Of a DNA stretch of 64,000 nucleotides, positions 50,757 to 60,396 are shown one piece after another. Source of the DNA: JAJFFW01 sp965263375 (GTDB taxonomy: Bacteria > Pseudomonadota > Alphaproteobacteria > Caulobacterales > Parvularculaceae); assembly GCA_965263375.1 (NCBI GenBank), contig OZ253669.1:558001-622000 (forward strand), given 5' to 3'. The notes below the pieces were generated by a model that was not told the origin of the DNA, searched no databases, and saw only the letters and a program-made list of their open reading frames with translations. The stretch's first letter is position 1; the number at the start of each line of letters is the position of its first letter. The position numbers were made by a program, and so were the translations under genes.

Positions 50757-53660
50757 CTATTCAGCCGCCTTTAGCCCAGCGCTTGCCCGTTTTGTTGACT
50801 TACGCCGAGGCCGCGTGGCCCTTTTTCTCGGCGCTTGTCTTTTTTGGGGGGCTGTTGCCGTTTCTTTCGACGTCGCTGGCGCAGCTTCAGAAGTTTCTGA
50901 GGGAGGCTCCTGTACCGTATTGGTTTCTTCCTGCGGCGCCTTATCGTTTGGTTGTTTTTGTATTGATGTACTTGAAATAGTTGGCGGCGTCGGCGCCTCA
51001 GGCGCGTGAAGATTAGCCGGAAGATAGCAGGTTACACGCGTGCCGGATCCTGGGGTTGATTCCATGCGCACCCAACCGCCATGCAGGTCTACAAAGCGCT
51101 TAACAAGCGCTAGTCCAATGCCAGCGCCAGCGCTTGGGCCGTGGCTTACAAATGGATCAAAAGCTTTTGACTGGTCTTCTGGCGAGACGCCCCGGCCAGA
51201 ATCTTGAACCCAGAGCCGGACGAGCCCGGGGGCTCTATCAGCACCAAGGCTTACCTCGCCCCCGGCGTTGGTGTAGGCGAACGCATTCGACAACAGGTTG
51301 AAGAGCACTTGTTTTAGGCGTTTTTCATCAGCGTTAAGAACGCCGATATCTTTCGGGCACTCAACCTTTAAGACGACTTGTGTGTCCTCAGCTTTTAGCG
51401 CCGCATATGTCGCCGCATTCTCTAAAAGACTGCGGATATTTGTCTCGCCTAAATCTAAAGACATTTTACCGGCGTCGATCACAGCAAGGTCGATGATATC
51501 CGTGACCAGGTCACGCAGATGGTGCGAGGCTGATAAGATGCTCGCGATATAATCTTTTTGCCGATCATTAAGGACGCCGAACATTTGACCGTCCATCATC
51601 TCGGCAAAGCCGATAATGGTCGCCAGCGGTGTGCGCAGTTGATAAGAAATGTGATCGACGAATTTGGATTTTTGACGGTCGATGTCTTCCAAAAGCGCAT
51701 TTCGTTCTTTGAGTTCTTTTTCACGTTCCTTGGAATCGGTGATATCCAAAAAATGTACAAGCGTTGCGCCGTCTGGCAAAGGCTCTGTGCCAAAAGCTAA
51801 GGAACGTCCGTCGCTCAATGTCATGGCGCTGTTTTCAATTGGGCGTCGATCTTCTGGCGACATGGAGGTTGCGCGGCGTTTAATTTCCGCAAGCGGACCA
51901 GAGCCATTGACGATTTGGCTTTCAAGGGCCGCGATGACTTTGTCGACATGAGGCTCGCTTTCCAGCATTGCAGCATCTGCACGCCACAATTTTTGGAACG
52001 CTTCATTGTAAAGTCTAAGGCTGCCATTTGCTGCGAAAACCGCAACAGCTTCGCTTAGATTGTTAAGCGTTGCATTCTGCACGCTGATCTGTGTGTTAAA
52101 GCGCCGCTCCAGCTGCATCTTTTCTGTGACGTCATCAAAGACTGTTAAAACGCCGCCAAATGGATGACGTTTACAGGCGACCCGTAGGGTGCGGCCATCC
52201 GAAAGGTGCCAAATTTCATCGGGAACATCACCCTCACGCTCTGATCCCGGCGCAGAAAGGTTCTCTGTGTAGAGACGGAGCTGATTTTTCTTCCAAGCGG
52301 CATAATCGGCTTGCTCTGGCAACTTTCCGGCTTGGCTTAATCGATCAAGTATTTCGCTGTGGGTTGGCTTTTTTACAAGCTCCGCATCGTCAAAAGACCA
52401 AAGCTTTAAGAAGGCGGCATTGTAATATAAAAGCTCCTGCGCAGCGCCAAATAAGGCCACCGCGGTCGGAATTTCATCAAGCGTGCGACGGTTCGCATCG
52501 ATATGTTGCTTTAATGTGGTGCGCGTCTTATCGAGCTCAGTGATATCGCTGGCAAAACCGCCGATCGCTGCATCGCCAAGGGCGTGCATTGGGGTTTCGC
52601 TTACTTTCAGAACGCGGCGATCCCCATGCATATTGACGATCACCCTTCCTTCTGAAGGGCGTTTTTCTGCAGCCGCTATTTCCGCGATTTTGCGCGCGGC
52701 AGGGTCAAGTTCGATCTGATCTTTTATGACCGCTGCGGCCGTCGGGGCCTCTACCGCTTCAACATAGGCTTTGTTCACCCAGACTAAATCGAGTGAGGTG
52801 CTGCGCCGCCAAGCGGGCATTGGCGCGCGCTCTAAAAAATTTAGGGCGCCATGCAGGTCCGCGGTTCGTTCATGCACTTTGCCCATTAGGCCCATATCTT
52901 CAGCCATGCGTGTGTCAGGATCAGTTAACCAAAGGGTCGCTTGGCCGCCTGCGACACGGCCTGCTGCTTCAATCCCGCGCCCTTCCGTCGTCATTACAAC
53001 GCCAGAAAACGCAATGCCGTGGGTGCGCAACTCGCTTACTTTTTGGCGCAGGGTTTTTACGTCCGCGATCGCACCGTCATCTTCAAGGGGTAACTCGCCA
53101 AGGGCGTCAAGCAGGCGGCCGATAGGTTCAAAGCCGCCGTCCAATTCGCCGGCGCCATCACCGTCCTTTTTTGATGAAAAAGACATTAAGGAAGCAAGCG
53201 CGGCAGGGGATCCGAAAATTTTCGGGGCGCCCCAATTGTTATCATCCTTTACGTAGTCATCCCACACCAGGACTAAGCCAGGATGGGCCGCAAGAACGCC
53301 GCTTGCTTTTTCAAGCTCGGCTTCCATTTCTGCTAATTTGGAGGACCATTTCACTGATTGATTTTGGGATGCGGCTGCGATGCGAATCGCCCAGGCGAAT
53401 GCAGCAATGGCAAGGCCCGCCGCGCCAATAACAGCCGGGTCAAAGGCGGATGAAAGAGCTGTTAAGCTAATCTCGCTCTGCAAGGAACCGGTTTGCGCAG
53501 CATTCGCAGCGCCACTGGATAACGCGGCGCTTCCCGCCAAAACAGCCCCAATGGTCGTTTTGGGGGGTTGGCTAAGCAGGTTTAAAACACTCCGCCCAGG
53601 CGCGGGTTTGCGCTTATGGCTGAACATCTTAGTGCTAACGTTGCGTTTTTGCAGATGCAT
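50757..53660 (-). CDS. divL: DivL-type tyrosine pseudo-histidine kinase
   Basis: A 967-residue protein with PAS domains and a HisKA-HATPase end. The phospho-acceptor position reads FVDHISYQLRTPLATIIGFA: Tyr673 replaces the His that is normally found (S-H-x-L-R-T-P-L). DivL in Caulobacter has the same substitution. The HATPase domain has LSNAFAYTNAGGEVSL (N box), LWVQDSGRGV (G1) and AGAGIGLALVKRFV (G2). At least two PAS-like segments appear (YYNAAFLKLWSFDDAELVKK and LYNEAFQKLWRADAAMLESE), and one hydrophobic region (residues 36-92) could be a membrane anchor. Its known partners CckA and DivK act in asymmetric division control. The C-terminus is an unusual Lys/Arg/Pro-rich tail. Confidence 0.9.
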   Translation of the reverse strand: MHLQKRNVSTKMFSHKRKPAPGRSVLNLLSQPPKTTIGAVLAGSAALSSGAANAAQTGSLQSEISLTALSSAFDPAVIGAAGLAIAAFAWAIRIAAASQNQSVKWSSKLAEMEAELEKASGVLAAHPGLVLVWDDYVKDDNNWGAPKIFGSPAALASLMSFSSKKDGDGAGELDGGFEPIGRLLDALGELPLEDDGAIADVKTLRQKVSELRTHGIAFSGVVMTTEGRGIEAAGRVAGGQATLWLTDPDTRMAEDMGLMGKVHERTADLHGALNFLERAPMPAWRRSTSLDLVWVNKAYVEAVEAPTAAAVIKDQIELDPAARKIAEIAAAEKRPSEGRVIVNMHGDRRVLKVSETPMHALGDAAIGGFASDITELDKTRTTLKQHIDANRRTLDEIPTAVALFGAAQELLYYNAAFLKLWSFDDAELVKKPTHSEILDRLSQAGKLPEQADYAAWKKNQLRLYTENLSAPGSEREGDVPDEIWHLSDGRTLRVACKRHPFGGVLTVFDDVTEKMQLERRFNTQISVQNATLNNLSEAVAVFAANGSLRLYNEAFQKLWRADAAMLESEPHVDKVIAALESQIVNGSGPLAEIKRRATSMSPEDRRPIENSAMTLSDGRSLAFGTEPLPDGATLVHFLDITDSKEREKELKERNALLEDIDRQKSKFVDHISYQLRTPLATIIGFAEMMDGQMFGVLNDRQKDYIASILSASHHLRDLVTDIIDLAVIDAGKMSLDLGETNIRSLLENAATYAALKAEDTQVVLKVECPKDIGVLNADEKRLKQVLFNLLSNAFAYTNAGGEVSLGADRAPGLVRLWVQDSGRGVSPEDQSKAFDPFVSHGPSAGAGIGLALVKRFVDLHGGWVRMESTPGSGTRVTCYLPANLHAPEAPTPPTISSTSIQKQPNDKAPQEETNTVQEPPSETSEAAPATSKETATAPQKRQAPRKRATRPRRKSTKRASAGLKAAE

Positions 53661-53897
53661 CTACGCGCCTTTTCGCCTTCCTAAACGATTGCGGTCCCAA
53701 AGGGGGCATGACAAAACGCACTGATTCGTTTCAAAATACGGTAAGTCCTCGCCCGAAGTATACAAAATCTAGCGTGTTCGCTTTTGTCCGCTAGGGGCAG
53801 GCGTTAGGTTTTTGTTAATATCCGATGAATTTTTTCAACAGCAAAACCAAAGGCCTTTTGCTGTTGATCTAAAGCGAAGCGTCACCGTGCGGCGTTT

Positions 53898-55913
53898 TTA
53901 TTCGCCCGAATTCTTTCTGCTCCCAAACAATGCTTTTAAAGCTTCGTTTGCGAGGGCTTCTTCTGGTGATGTCTCTTTAGGTTCATTTTCAGCGCCCGCT
54001 TCTTTTGTTCCGTCCTTCTTATCGCCAAGGGCGCCGCTGATAAGCTCGCGTACGCCGCCTTGCAGGCGGTCTTTGGCTAAAGCTTCAACATCAAGGCCAA
54101 GTTTTGGCGCGGAAAAAGTACCTGTAACGATAAGGGGAACGGTTACTGTTCTTACTTTCTGGCCCTCTTGTGCGCTCGTTTCTGTAAGGGCGGTCGTTCC
54201 GCGCGGGGCTAATTTTAAATTCAGCGTCTGGTTAGGCAGGTTAACCGCGCCGCCGCCATTCATAGTAAAGTATGGGGCCGCAAGCTCGATGGCGGATGCG
54301 CTGACCACGCCATTTTTCATTGAGAAGTTGGACAAGAATTTTGAAAAGTCCGTCGCCTCATGCGGTGACTGGGCCGTCGCAATGGCGTTGGCGATATTGC
54401 CCGGCTTTAAATTCCCTTCAAGGGAAGCGGCGGCGCTGATAATCTTGGCGATATTAAAGCCCTTGATGGCGCCGTCGTTAAAATCAAAGCCGCCTTTGCC
54501 GTTCAGGCTGTTCATAATGGCTTGTTGACTGTTTCCCTGAGCCGAAAAGGTAACTTCAAAGCCGCCTAGACCGAGCAGCTTGTCCGTTTTCAGCATGTCG
54601 ATCGCGAAGGGCTGTGCGTTTAGGGAGGAAAGCGTAAAGACGCCTGAAAGCGAAGGGGTTTTTGAGCGCGCATTGACAACAAGCTGGCCGGAGCCTTGAC
54701 CGCCATACATACCGATAGAAGGCATATCAGCAACCATGCGGCCATTGGTGATGGTCACTTTCATTCGGGCGTCGTCGATCTTTAAATCGTTAAGAAAGAC
54801 CTTTGCGGCGGCAATATTAAGGGTCGCATCAATGTTGCGAAGGCTGGTAAAATCTATCGAATCTTCAGACCAGGCGGGAAAGCCAGCCGCTGCATCGACG
54901 GGGGGCGGCATGTAAGGGCGTAAGTCAAGAAGATCAGTAGCAAGATTGCCCGTCGCATAGGGTTTTGCGCCGCTCCAATCAATGTTGAGGTCCCCTTCGG
55001 CTTTGGTTGCGTCAAAGGCGAACTCTTTCAAAGCTATTTTCGCGTTTGACCCATTGCCGTTTACGGCGCCTTTAAAAAGAAGATTGTCAAAGCCTGGCGC
55101 ATCCTCCAGCGGCATGTTCATCAAAGCGGCGAGCGCGGGCAGGTCTGGCGCATCAATGGCGACATCGCCTTGATAGGCAAGCTCAGCGCCTTCCTCCAGC
55201 GTAAGATCTGCGCCAAGGGCGGCCTGATCGATTTTTAGGTCTGCTTTAATATTTGCGCCTTTTTGGCGCAAAATACCGGCGGGTGTTGTAATAATTAGAT
55301 CAGCTTGTGTTGGCGCGCCTTGAAAGACCATGTCGCCTTTTAAGGTGAAGGGCGCATTTAAGTTTGAAAGGCGTGCTTTCAGATTAATCGCGCTTGCCGT
55401 GAAACCCTTGCTTGCCGCATCTTTAAATGACGCTGAACCGTCGACGATCCTAACGTCGCCTAAGGAAAGCTCCCTTAAAGGGATCTCGCCGCTCGGCGCC
55501 GTTGTCTGGCTTTGCGGCGCATCGGCGCTGGCCAAATTCCAATTCACGCGCCCGGATTTGGTTTGCTCTAAATTGATTGTCGGGCGGATTAAAACAAAGC
55601 GAGAGATTTCAACTTTCTTGCTGATCAACGGCAGTATTTTAACGCCAATATTAGCTTCTTCGATAGCGGCGAGGTGGGGGGCGGTAAACCCAGCTTCGTT
55701 GGCGATCGTTAGGTTCTCAACGTGAAAGGCCGCTTGCGGAAAAAGTCTAAACGACATGTTGTCGCCAATGGTCACTTTGCGCCCTAGCGCATCTGTGGCG
55801 GCGGTTTCAATGCGTGCCTTATAGACGCTGGCGGGAACAAGCATCGGCGCCAAATAGGTGACGCCTGCGAGTAATGCGATAAATACAATGACGCTAATGA
55901 TAAATTTGTTCAT
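53898..55913 (-). CDS. AsmA family protein
   Basis: A 671-residue AsmA-like protein with an N-terminal membrane anchor (FIISVIVFIALLAGVTYLAP) followed by the AsmA start (ARIETAATDALGRKVTIGDN), a long beta-rich region and the C-terminal AsmA-type block SNFSMKNGVVSASAIELAAP. The family forms bridge-like lipid-transport structures or modulates outer-membrane assembly. A low-complexity acidic tail (KKDGTKEAGAENEPKETSPE) ends it. The ATG at 55913 has GGGGACC upstream and begins just before the anchor; a TTG at 55940 is a less likely start. Confidence 0.9.
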   Translation of the reverse strand: MNKFIISVIVFIALLAGVTYLAPMLVPASVYKARIETAATDALGRKVTIGDNMSFRLFPQAAFHVENLTIANEAGFTAPHLAAIEEANIGVKILPLISKKVEISRFVLIRPTINLEQTKSGRVNWNLASADAPQSQTTAPSGEIPLRELSLGDVRIVDGSASFKDAASKGFTASAINLKARLSNLNAPFTLKGDMVFQGAPTQADLIITTPAGILRQKGANIKADLKIDQAALGADLTLEEGAELAYQGDVAIDAPDLPALAALMNMPLEDAPGFDNLLFKGAVNGNGSNAKIALKEFAFDATKAEGDLNIDWSGAKPYATGNLATDLLDLRPYMPPPVDAAAGFPAWSEDSIDFTSLRNIDATLNIAAAKVFLNDLKIDDARMKVTITNGRMVADMPSIGMYGGQGSGQLVVNARSKTPSLSGVFTLSSLNAQPFAIDMLKTDKLLGLGGFEVTFSAQGNSQQAIMNSLNGKGGFDFNDGAIKGFNIAKIISAAASLEGNLKPGNIANAIATAQSPHEATDFSKFLSNFSMKNGVVSASAIELAAPYFTMNGGGAVNLPNQTLNLKLAPRGTTALTETSAQEGQKVRTVTVPLIVTGTFSAPKLGLDVEALAKDRLQGGVRELISGALGDKKDGTKEAGAENEPKETSPEEALANEALKALFGSRKNSGE

Positions 55914-56084
55914 TGGGTAAGGTCCCCGTTCTTTGGCCAATTGGGCAGTCTATATGCCTGCCCTCAAATTAGGCGATCCGTTTGCTTGTTCAATAACCAC
56001 TTTGCCTAATCCCCCATTCTTCAAGTAAACTTAATTTACGGCTATGGTCGTGCGGCTTTAGGGCGATTTTGGGGGAGGCGCTTT

Positions 56085-56183
56085 ATGTCATGGGATATTA
56101 TTTTTCCCTTGTGGCTCTTCTTTCCGAATCAGCATGGTGTTCAAGGTGAGATTGTTTCAGATGATTTTCTGGAACGTATGTGA
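56085..56183 (+). CDS. Possible 32-residue small protein upstream of recA
   Basis: ATG 56085 has GGGGGAGG six bases upstream, a strong ribosome-binding site. The product starts MSWDIIFPLWLFFPNQHGVQ and ends ISDDFLERM-like (GEIVSDDFLERM), with a hydrophobic first half and acidic second half. There is no family I recognise. It may be a real small protein or a chance ORF. Confidence 0.35.
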   Translation: MSWDIIFPLWLFFPNQHGVQGEIVSDDFLERM

Positions 56184-56237
56184 AACATTTTCTATAAATG
56201 TATATTTTTCAATTATTTGGCTGATGTTGCAAATTGA

Positions 56238-56252
56238 GAACAAAAAGAGTAC
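56238..56252. promoter_or_regulatory. LexA (SOS) box of recA
   Basis: GAAC (56238-56241), seven bases, GTAC (56249-56252). This differs in one base from the alphaproteobacterial SOS consensus GAAC-N7-GAAC. It is 50 bases upstream of the recA start, so LexA binding would block the recA promoter. Confidence 0.7.
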
Positions 56253-56301
56253 AAATAAAACTCATTGACGGGGGCGGCCCGGTCAGGCAACGGAGGCGAA
56301 A

Positions 56302-57393
56302 ATGCAACGGCAAGGTTTGCGGTTAGTAGAGGCGGACGACGTGGATAAATCAAAAGCGCTGGAAGCAGCGATTTCGCAGATCGATAAGGCCTTCGGCCGT
56401 GGTTCGGTCATGAAGTTGGGGGACCGTGAGGTCGTTGATATTGAATCGATTTCCACCGGTTCTTTGGGGCTTGATATTGCTCTTGGCATTGGCGGTTTGC
56501 CAAAGGGGCGGGTTATCGAAATTTATGGTCCAGAAAGTTCCGGTAAAACGACTTTGGCCCTTCATGTTGCGGCCCAGGCCCAAAAAGCCGGCGGCGTTGC
56601 AGCTTTTATCGATGCTGAGCATGCGCTGGATCCTGTTTATGCCCAAAAGCTCGGGGTCAGCCTTGATGAGTTATTGATCTCCCAGCCGGATACGGGGGAA
56701 CAAGCATTGGAAATTGCTGACACTCTCGTGCGTTCCGGTGCGGTTGATGTGTTGGTGGTTGATTCTGTGGCCGCGCTTACCCCTCGTGCGGAGCTAGAGG
56801 GAGAGATGGGGGATTCGCTTCCTGGTCTTCAAGCGCGATTGATGAGCCAAGCGCTGCGCAAGCTCACCGGGTCCATTTCCAAGTCGAATTGTCTTGTGAT
56901 TTTCATCAACCAAATTCGCATGAAGATTGGCGTCATGTTTGGCTCTCCCGAAACGACGACTGGCGGTAATGCGTTGAAGTTTTACTCTTCTGTGCGTCTC
57001 GACATTCGCCGGATTGGCGCGATTAAGAAAAATGATGAAGTCGTCGGCAATCAAACACGGGTGAAAGTCGTCAAAAACAAAGTGGCGCCGCCGTTTAAAC
57101 AGGTTGAGTTCGATATCATGTATGGCGAAGGGGTCTCTTTTAACGGTGAGTTGATTGATCTGGGCGTGAAGGCCGGGGTTGTAGAAAAATCTGGCTCTTG
57201 GTTCTCCTATAATGGGGAGCGTGTTGGCCAGGGCCGTGAAAACGCCAAACAATTTTTGAAAGACAATCCGGATATTGCTCAGGAAATTGATCACGCCATT
57301 CGTGCGAATGCGGGGCTCGTTGCCGAAGAAATGCTCACTGGGGAGCAAGAGGATGATGACGAAAAACCGGCGAAGGGTGCTGCAAAAAGCTAG
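56302..57393 (+). CDS. recA: Recombinase RecA
   Basis: A 363-residue RecA. The Walker A loop is IEIYGPESSGKTTLALHV, Walker B lies in VDVLVVDSVAALTP, and loop L1/L2 regions are GEMGDSLPGLQARLMSQALR and MFGSPETTTGGNALKFYSSV. The N-terminus VDKSKALEAAISQIDKAFGR is conserved. The acidic C-terminal tail (EQEDDDEKPAKGAAKS) is normal. It drives strand exchange and LexA cleavage. ATG 56302 has GGAGG upstream. A predicted LexA box lies at 56238 and a terminator follows at 57488. Confidence 0.98.
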   Translation: MQRQGLRLVEADDVDKSKALEAAISQIDKAFGRGSVMKLGDREVVDIESISTGSLGLDIALGIGGLPKGRVIEIYGPESSGKTTLALHVAAQAQKAGGVAAFIDAEHALDPVYAQKLGVSLDELLISQPDTGEQALEIADTLVRSGAVDVLVVDSVAALTPRAELEGEMGDSLPGLQARLMSQALRKLTGSISKSNCLVIFINQIRMKIGVMFGSPETTTGGNALKFYSSVRLDIRRIGAIKKNDEVVGNQTRVKVVKNKVAPPFKQVEFDIMYGEGVSFNGELIDLGVKAGVVEKSGSWFSYNGERVGQGRENAKQFLKDNPDIAQEIDHAIRANAGLVAEEMLTGEQEDDDEKPAKGAAKS

Positions 57394-57487
57394 TTATTAT
57401 GGCGGCTTTATTCCGCTTTAAGTAAAAAGCTTTGCTTGTGCGCCTCTTTCCACTGCTGCGTACATCCGTTAAAGATAAGCTTTAAAG

Positions 57488-57515
57488 CCCCGCTTTTGTT
57501 GAAAAGCGGGGTTTA
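57488..57515 (+). terminator. Terminator after recA
   Basis: CCCCGCTTTT (57488-57497) pairs with AAAAGCGGGG (57502-57511) around GTTG, followed by TTTATT. Confidence 0.85.
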
Positions 57516-57663
57516 TTATGATCGATGAGATTTAATCGATAGGCTTCGGCGCTGGATATCATCTTTTCCAAAGCAAGTGAGTTGATGCGGGATTGTGGTT
57601 GAAACACTGACGGGCTGCGTTTATCGATGATGATGAAGTGGTTAGGATCCCGCGCAGTTTAAT

Positions 57664-60339
57664 ATGACTTCCCTCAATTCCATTCGTTCCGAATTTCTTT
57701 CATTTTTCGAAGGCCGCGGCCACGCCAATGTGGCTTCTGCGCCTTTGGTGCCGCAAAATGATCCGACCCTAATGTTCGTGAATGCGGGCATGGTGCCGTT
57801 TAAAAATGTTTTTACCGGCGCGGAAAAAAGGGATTATATCCGCGCAACATCTTCCCAAAAATGCGTTCGTGCTGGCGGCAAACACAATGACCTTGACAAT
57901 GTTGGTTATACGGCGCGCCACCACACATTTTTTGAAATGCTGGGGAATTTTTCTTTCGGTGATTATTTCAAAGAAGAAGCGATCGATGCTGCATGGTCTT
58001 TAATCACCAAAGAATTCGCCCTGCCAAAGGATCGTTTGCTTGTTACTGTATATCACACTGACGATGAAGCCTTTGATCTTTGGCGCAAAATTGCGGGCCT
58101 GCACGAGGACCGTATTATTCGTATTGCGACAAATGATAATTTTTGGGCGATGGGCGACACTGGGCCTTGCGGTCCGTGCTCTGAGATTTTTTATGACCAT
58201 GGGCCAGAAATAGCAGGCGGCCCCCCAGGATCCCCCGATGAAGATGGCGATCGTTTCATTGAAATCTGGAACCTCGTCTTTATGCAATATGAGCGTCATA
58301 GCGACGGGCGTGAAGAAAATTTGCCAAAACCTTCCATTGATACCGGTATGGGGCTGGAGCGTATGGCTGCTGTCATGCAAGGGGTTCATGACAATTATGA
58401 TGTGGATTTATTCCGTACATTGATCGATGCGTCTGTTTCGTTAACAGCGCGCCCCGCTGAAGGGGCGGATGCGACGGCGCACCGCGTGATTGCTGACCAT
58501 TTGCGGGCGTCTTCATTTTTGATTGCCGATGGCGTGTCCCCATCAAATGAAGGGCGCGGGTATGTGCTTCGGCGTATTATGCGCCGTGCTATGCGTTACG
58601 CTCATTCTCTTGGCGCGCGCGATCCCTTGCTTGCGCGGCTTGCGCCGACTTTAGCCGAGGAGATGGGCGCGGCGTTCCCAGAACTGCATCGTGCAAGCCG
58701 CCTCATAACGGAAACATTGCGCGGTGAAGAAGAGAAATTCCGTACACTGCTTGACCGGGGTGTGAAATTACTGGGTGAGGAAACCGCTAAGCTTGGCGAT
58801 GGTGAAGCTCTGCCTGGCGAAACGGCGTTTAAGCTTTATGACACTTATGGTTTTCCGCTTGATCTGACGGAAGACGCGCTTCGCCGCGAAGGGCGCAGTG
58901 TTGATCACGCCGGGTTTGAAGAGGCGATGGCCGCGCAAAAAGCGGCGGCGCGCGCCGCGTGGGCGGGGTCAGGCGACCAGGCGGCCGATTCCCTTTGGTT
59001 CGATATCCGTGAAGGGGCTGGCGCTAGTGAGTTTTTGGGGTATGTCCACAACCGCGCAGAAGCAGTAGTCCAAGCGATTGTTAAAGATGGCGAACGTGTT
59101 GAGCGAGCCGAAAAAGGTGACCGTGTAGAGATTATTGCCAACCAAACGCCGTTTTACGCGGAATCTGGCGGACAATCCGGCGATGCCGGGTTAATCAGTA
59201 CAGAGATTGGCGGCGCAATCGCCGTTGAAGACGTGAAAAAACGCGCGGGCGCATTGCATGGTCACGTCGGTGTTGTAACGGCCGGCGCAATTGCTGTGGG
59301 TGATACCGCGATGTTTGCGATTGATGAAGAAAAGCGCGCCGCGATACGGTCAAACCATTCCGCAACCCATTTGGTGCATAAGGCTCTCCGTGATGTGCTC
59401 GGTGACCATGTTGCGCAAAAAGGCTCACTTGTGGCCGCAGATCGTTTGCGATTTGATTTTTCTCAACCCAAACCGCTAACGGATGAAGAAACCGCCGCCA
59501 TTGAGGCGCAGGTTAACGCCATCATTCGCCAAAACGGCGCCGTTGAAACCCGGGTGATGCCATATGATGATGCGGTTGAGGCGGGCGCCATGGCGCTTTT
59601 TGGTGAGAAATATGAAGATGACGTCCGCGTGCTTAGCATGGGGTCGGCCCTGGATAATCCGCAATCTGCATATTCGATGGAGCTGTGCGGTGGCACCCAT
59701 GTGGCGCGCCTTGGCGATATCGCGCTTTTTAAAATTGTTTCTGAAAGCGCCGTTGCCGCTGGTGTTCGGCGGATCGAAGCCCTGACGGGGGAAGCAGCCC
59801 GCCTTTATTTAGAAGAACAAGCCAGCTTGGCCCGTCTTGCCGCGGATGCGATGAAGACGACCTTAACGGAACTTCCTGCACGGATCGAAGCGCTCGTCGC
59901 AGAACGAAAAAAGCTTGAGCGCGAGTTGGCGGAGGTAAAAAAACAAGCCGCGATGGGCGGCGGCGGCGGCGGCGCGCAGGAAGATCCCGCGCGTGATGTC
60001 GCTGGCGTTAAATATGTTGGGCGTGTCCTAGAAGGGGTGGCGCCAAAAGATTTGCGCGGCCTCGTCGATCAAACCAAGCAAAAAATTGGCTCTGGGGTGG
60101 TTGCTTATATTGGCGTGAATGATGGTAAAGCCGCGCTTGCTGTTGGCGTCACGGATGATCTTAAAGACCGCTTAAGTGCGGTTGAGCTTGTTCGGGCGGG
60201 GGCTGAAACCGTTGGCGGCAAGGGCGGCGGCGGGCGTCCTGATATGGCTCAAGCGGGCGGTCCTGACGGCGCTAATGCAGCGGCGGCGATTACAGCGATC
60301 GAAGGGGTGATCGAAGCGGCGATCAGCGCTGCGTCCTAA
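57664..60339 (+). CDS. alaS: Alanine--tRNA ligase
   Basis: An 891-residue class II synthetase. The aminoacylation core holds TSLNSIRSEFLSFFEGRGHA, LMFVNAGMVPFKNVFTGAEK, FFEMLGNFSFGDYF and DTGPCGPCSEIFYDHGPE. The editing domain has SNHSATHLVHKALRDVLGDH and the second metal site in MELCGGTHVARLGDI. A coiled-coil (ERKKLERELAEVKKQAAM) precedes a Gly-rich linker and a C-Ala domain ending AAAAITAIEGVIEAAISAAS. The order recA-alaS is common in alphaproteobacteria. No strong ribosome-binding site is visible before ATG 57664. Confidence 0.98.
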   Translation: MTSLNSIRSEFLSFFEGRGHANVASAPLVPQNDPTLMFVNAGMVPFKNVFTGAEKRDYIRATSSQKCVRAGGKHNDLDNVGYTARHHTFFEMLGNFSFGDYFKEEAIDAAWSLITKEFALPKDRLLVTVYHTDDEAFDLWRKIAGLHEDRIIRIATNDNFWAMGDTGPCGPCSEIFYDHGPEIAGGPPGSPDEDGDRFIEIWNLVFMQYERHSDGREENLPKPSIDTGMGLERMAAVMQGVHDNYDVDLFRTLIDASVSLTARPAEGADATAHRVIADHLRASSFLIADGVSPSNEGRGYVLRRIMRRAMRYAHSLGARDPLLARLAPTLAEEMGAAFPELHRASRLITETLRGEEEKFRTLLDRGVKLLGEETAKLGDGEALPGETAFKLYDTYGFPLDLTEDALRREGRSVDHAGFEEAMAAQKAAARAAWAGSGDQAADSLWFDIREGAGASEFLGYVHNRAEAVVQAIVKDGERVERAEKGDRVEIIANQTPFYAESGGQSGDAGLISTEIGGAIAVEDVKKRAGALHGHVGVVTAGAIAVGDTAMFAIDEEKRAAIRSNHSATHLVHKALRDVLGDHVAQKGSLVAADRLRFDFSQPKPLTDEETAAIEAQVNAIIRQNGAVETRVMPYDDAVEAGAMALFGEKYEDDVRVLSMGSALDNPQSAYSMELCGGTHVARLGDIALFKIVSESAVAAGVRRIEALTGEAARLYLEEQASLARLAADAMKTTLTELPARIEALVAERKKLERELAEVKKQAAMGGGGGGAQEDPARDVAGVKYVGRVLEGVAPKDLRGLVDQTKQKIGSGVVAYIGVNDGKAALAVGVTDDLKDRLSAVELVRAGAETVGGKGGGGRPDMAQAGGPDGANAAAAITAIEGVIEAAISAAS

Positions 60340-60396
60340 ATTCACCCATATTTCTTTGGGCGGAATAAATAGATCAATATAAAGGGCCTTTATAAT

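Larger units (their letters stand above)
55914..56301. other. Gap between asmA-like gene and recA
   Basis: This 388-base gap holds a possible 32-residue ORF (56085-56183), the SOS box at 56238 and the recA leader. The 56185-56230 part is AT-rich and probably carries the recA promoter, though I see no unambiguous -35/-10 pair. Confidence 0.5.
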
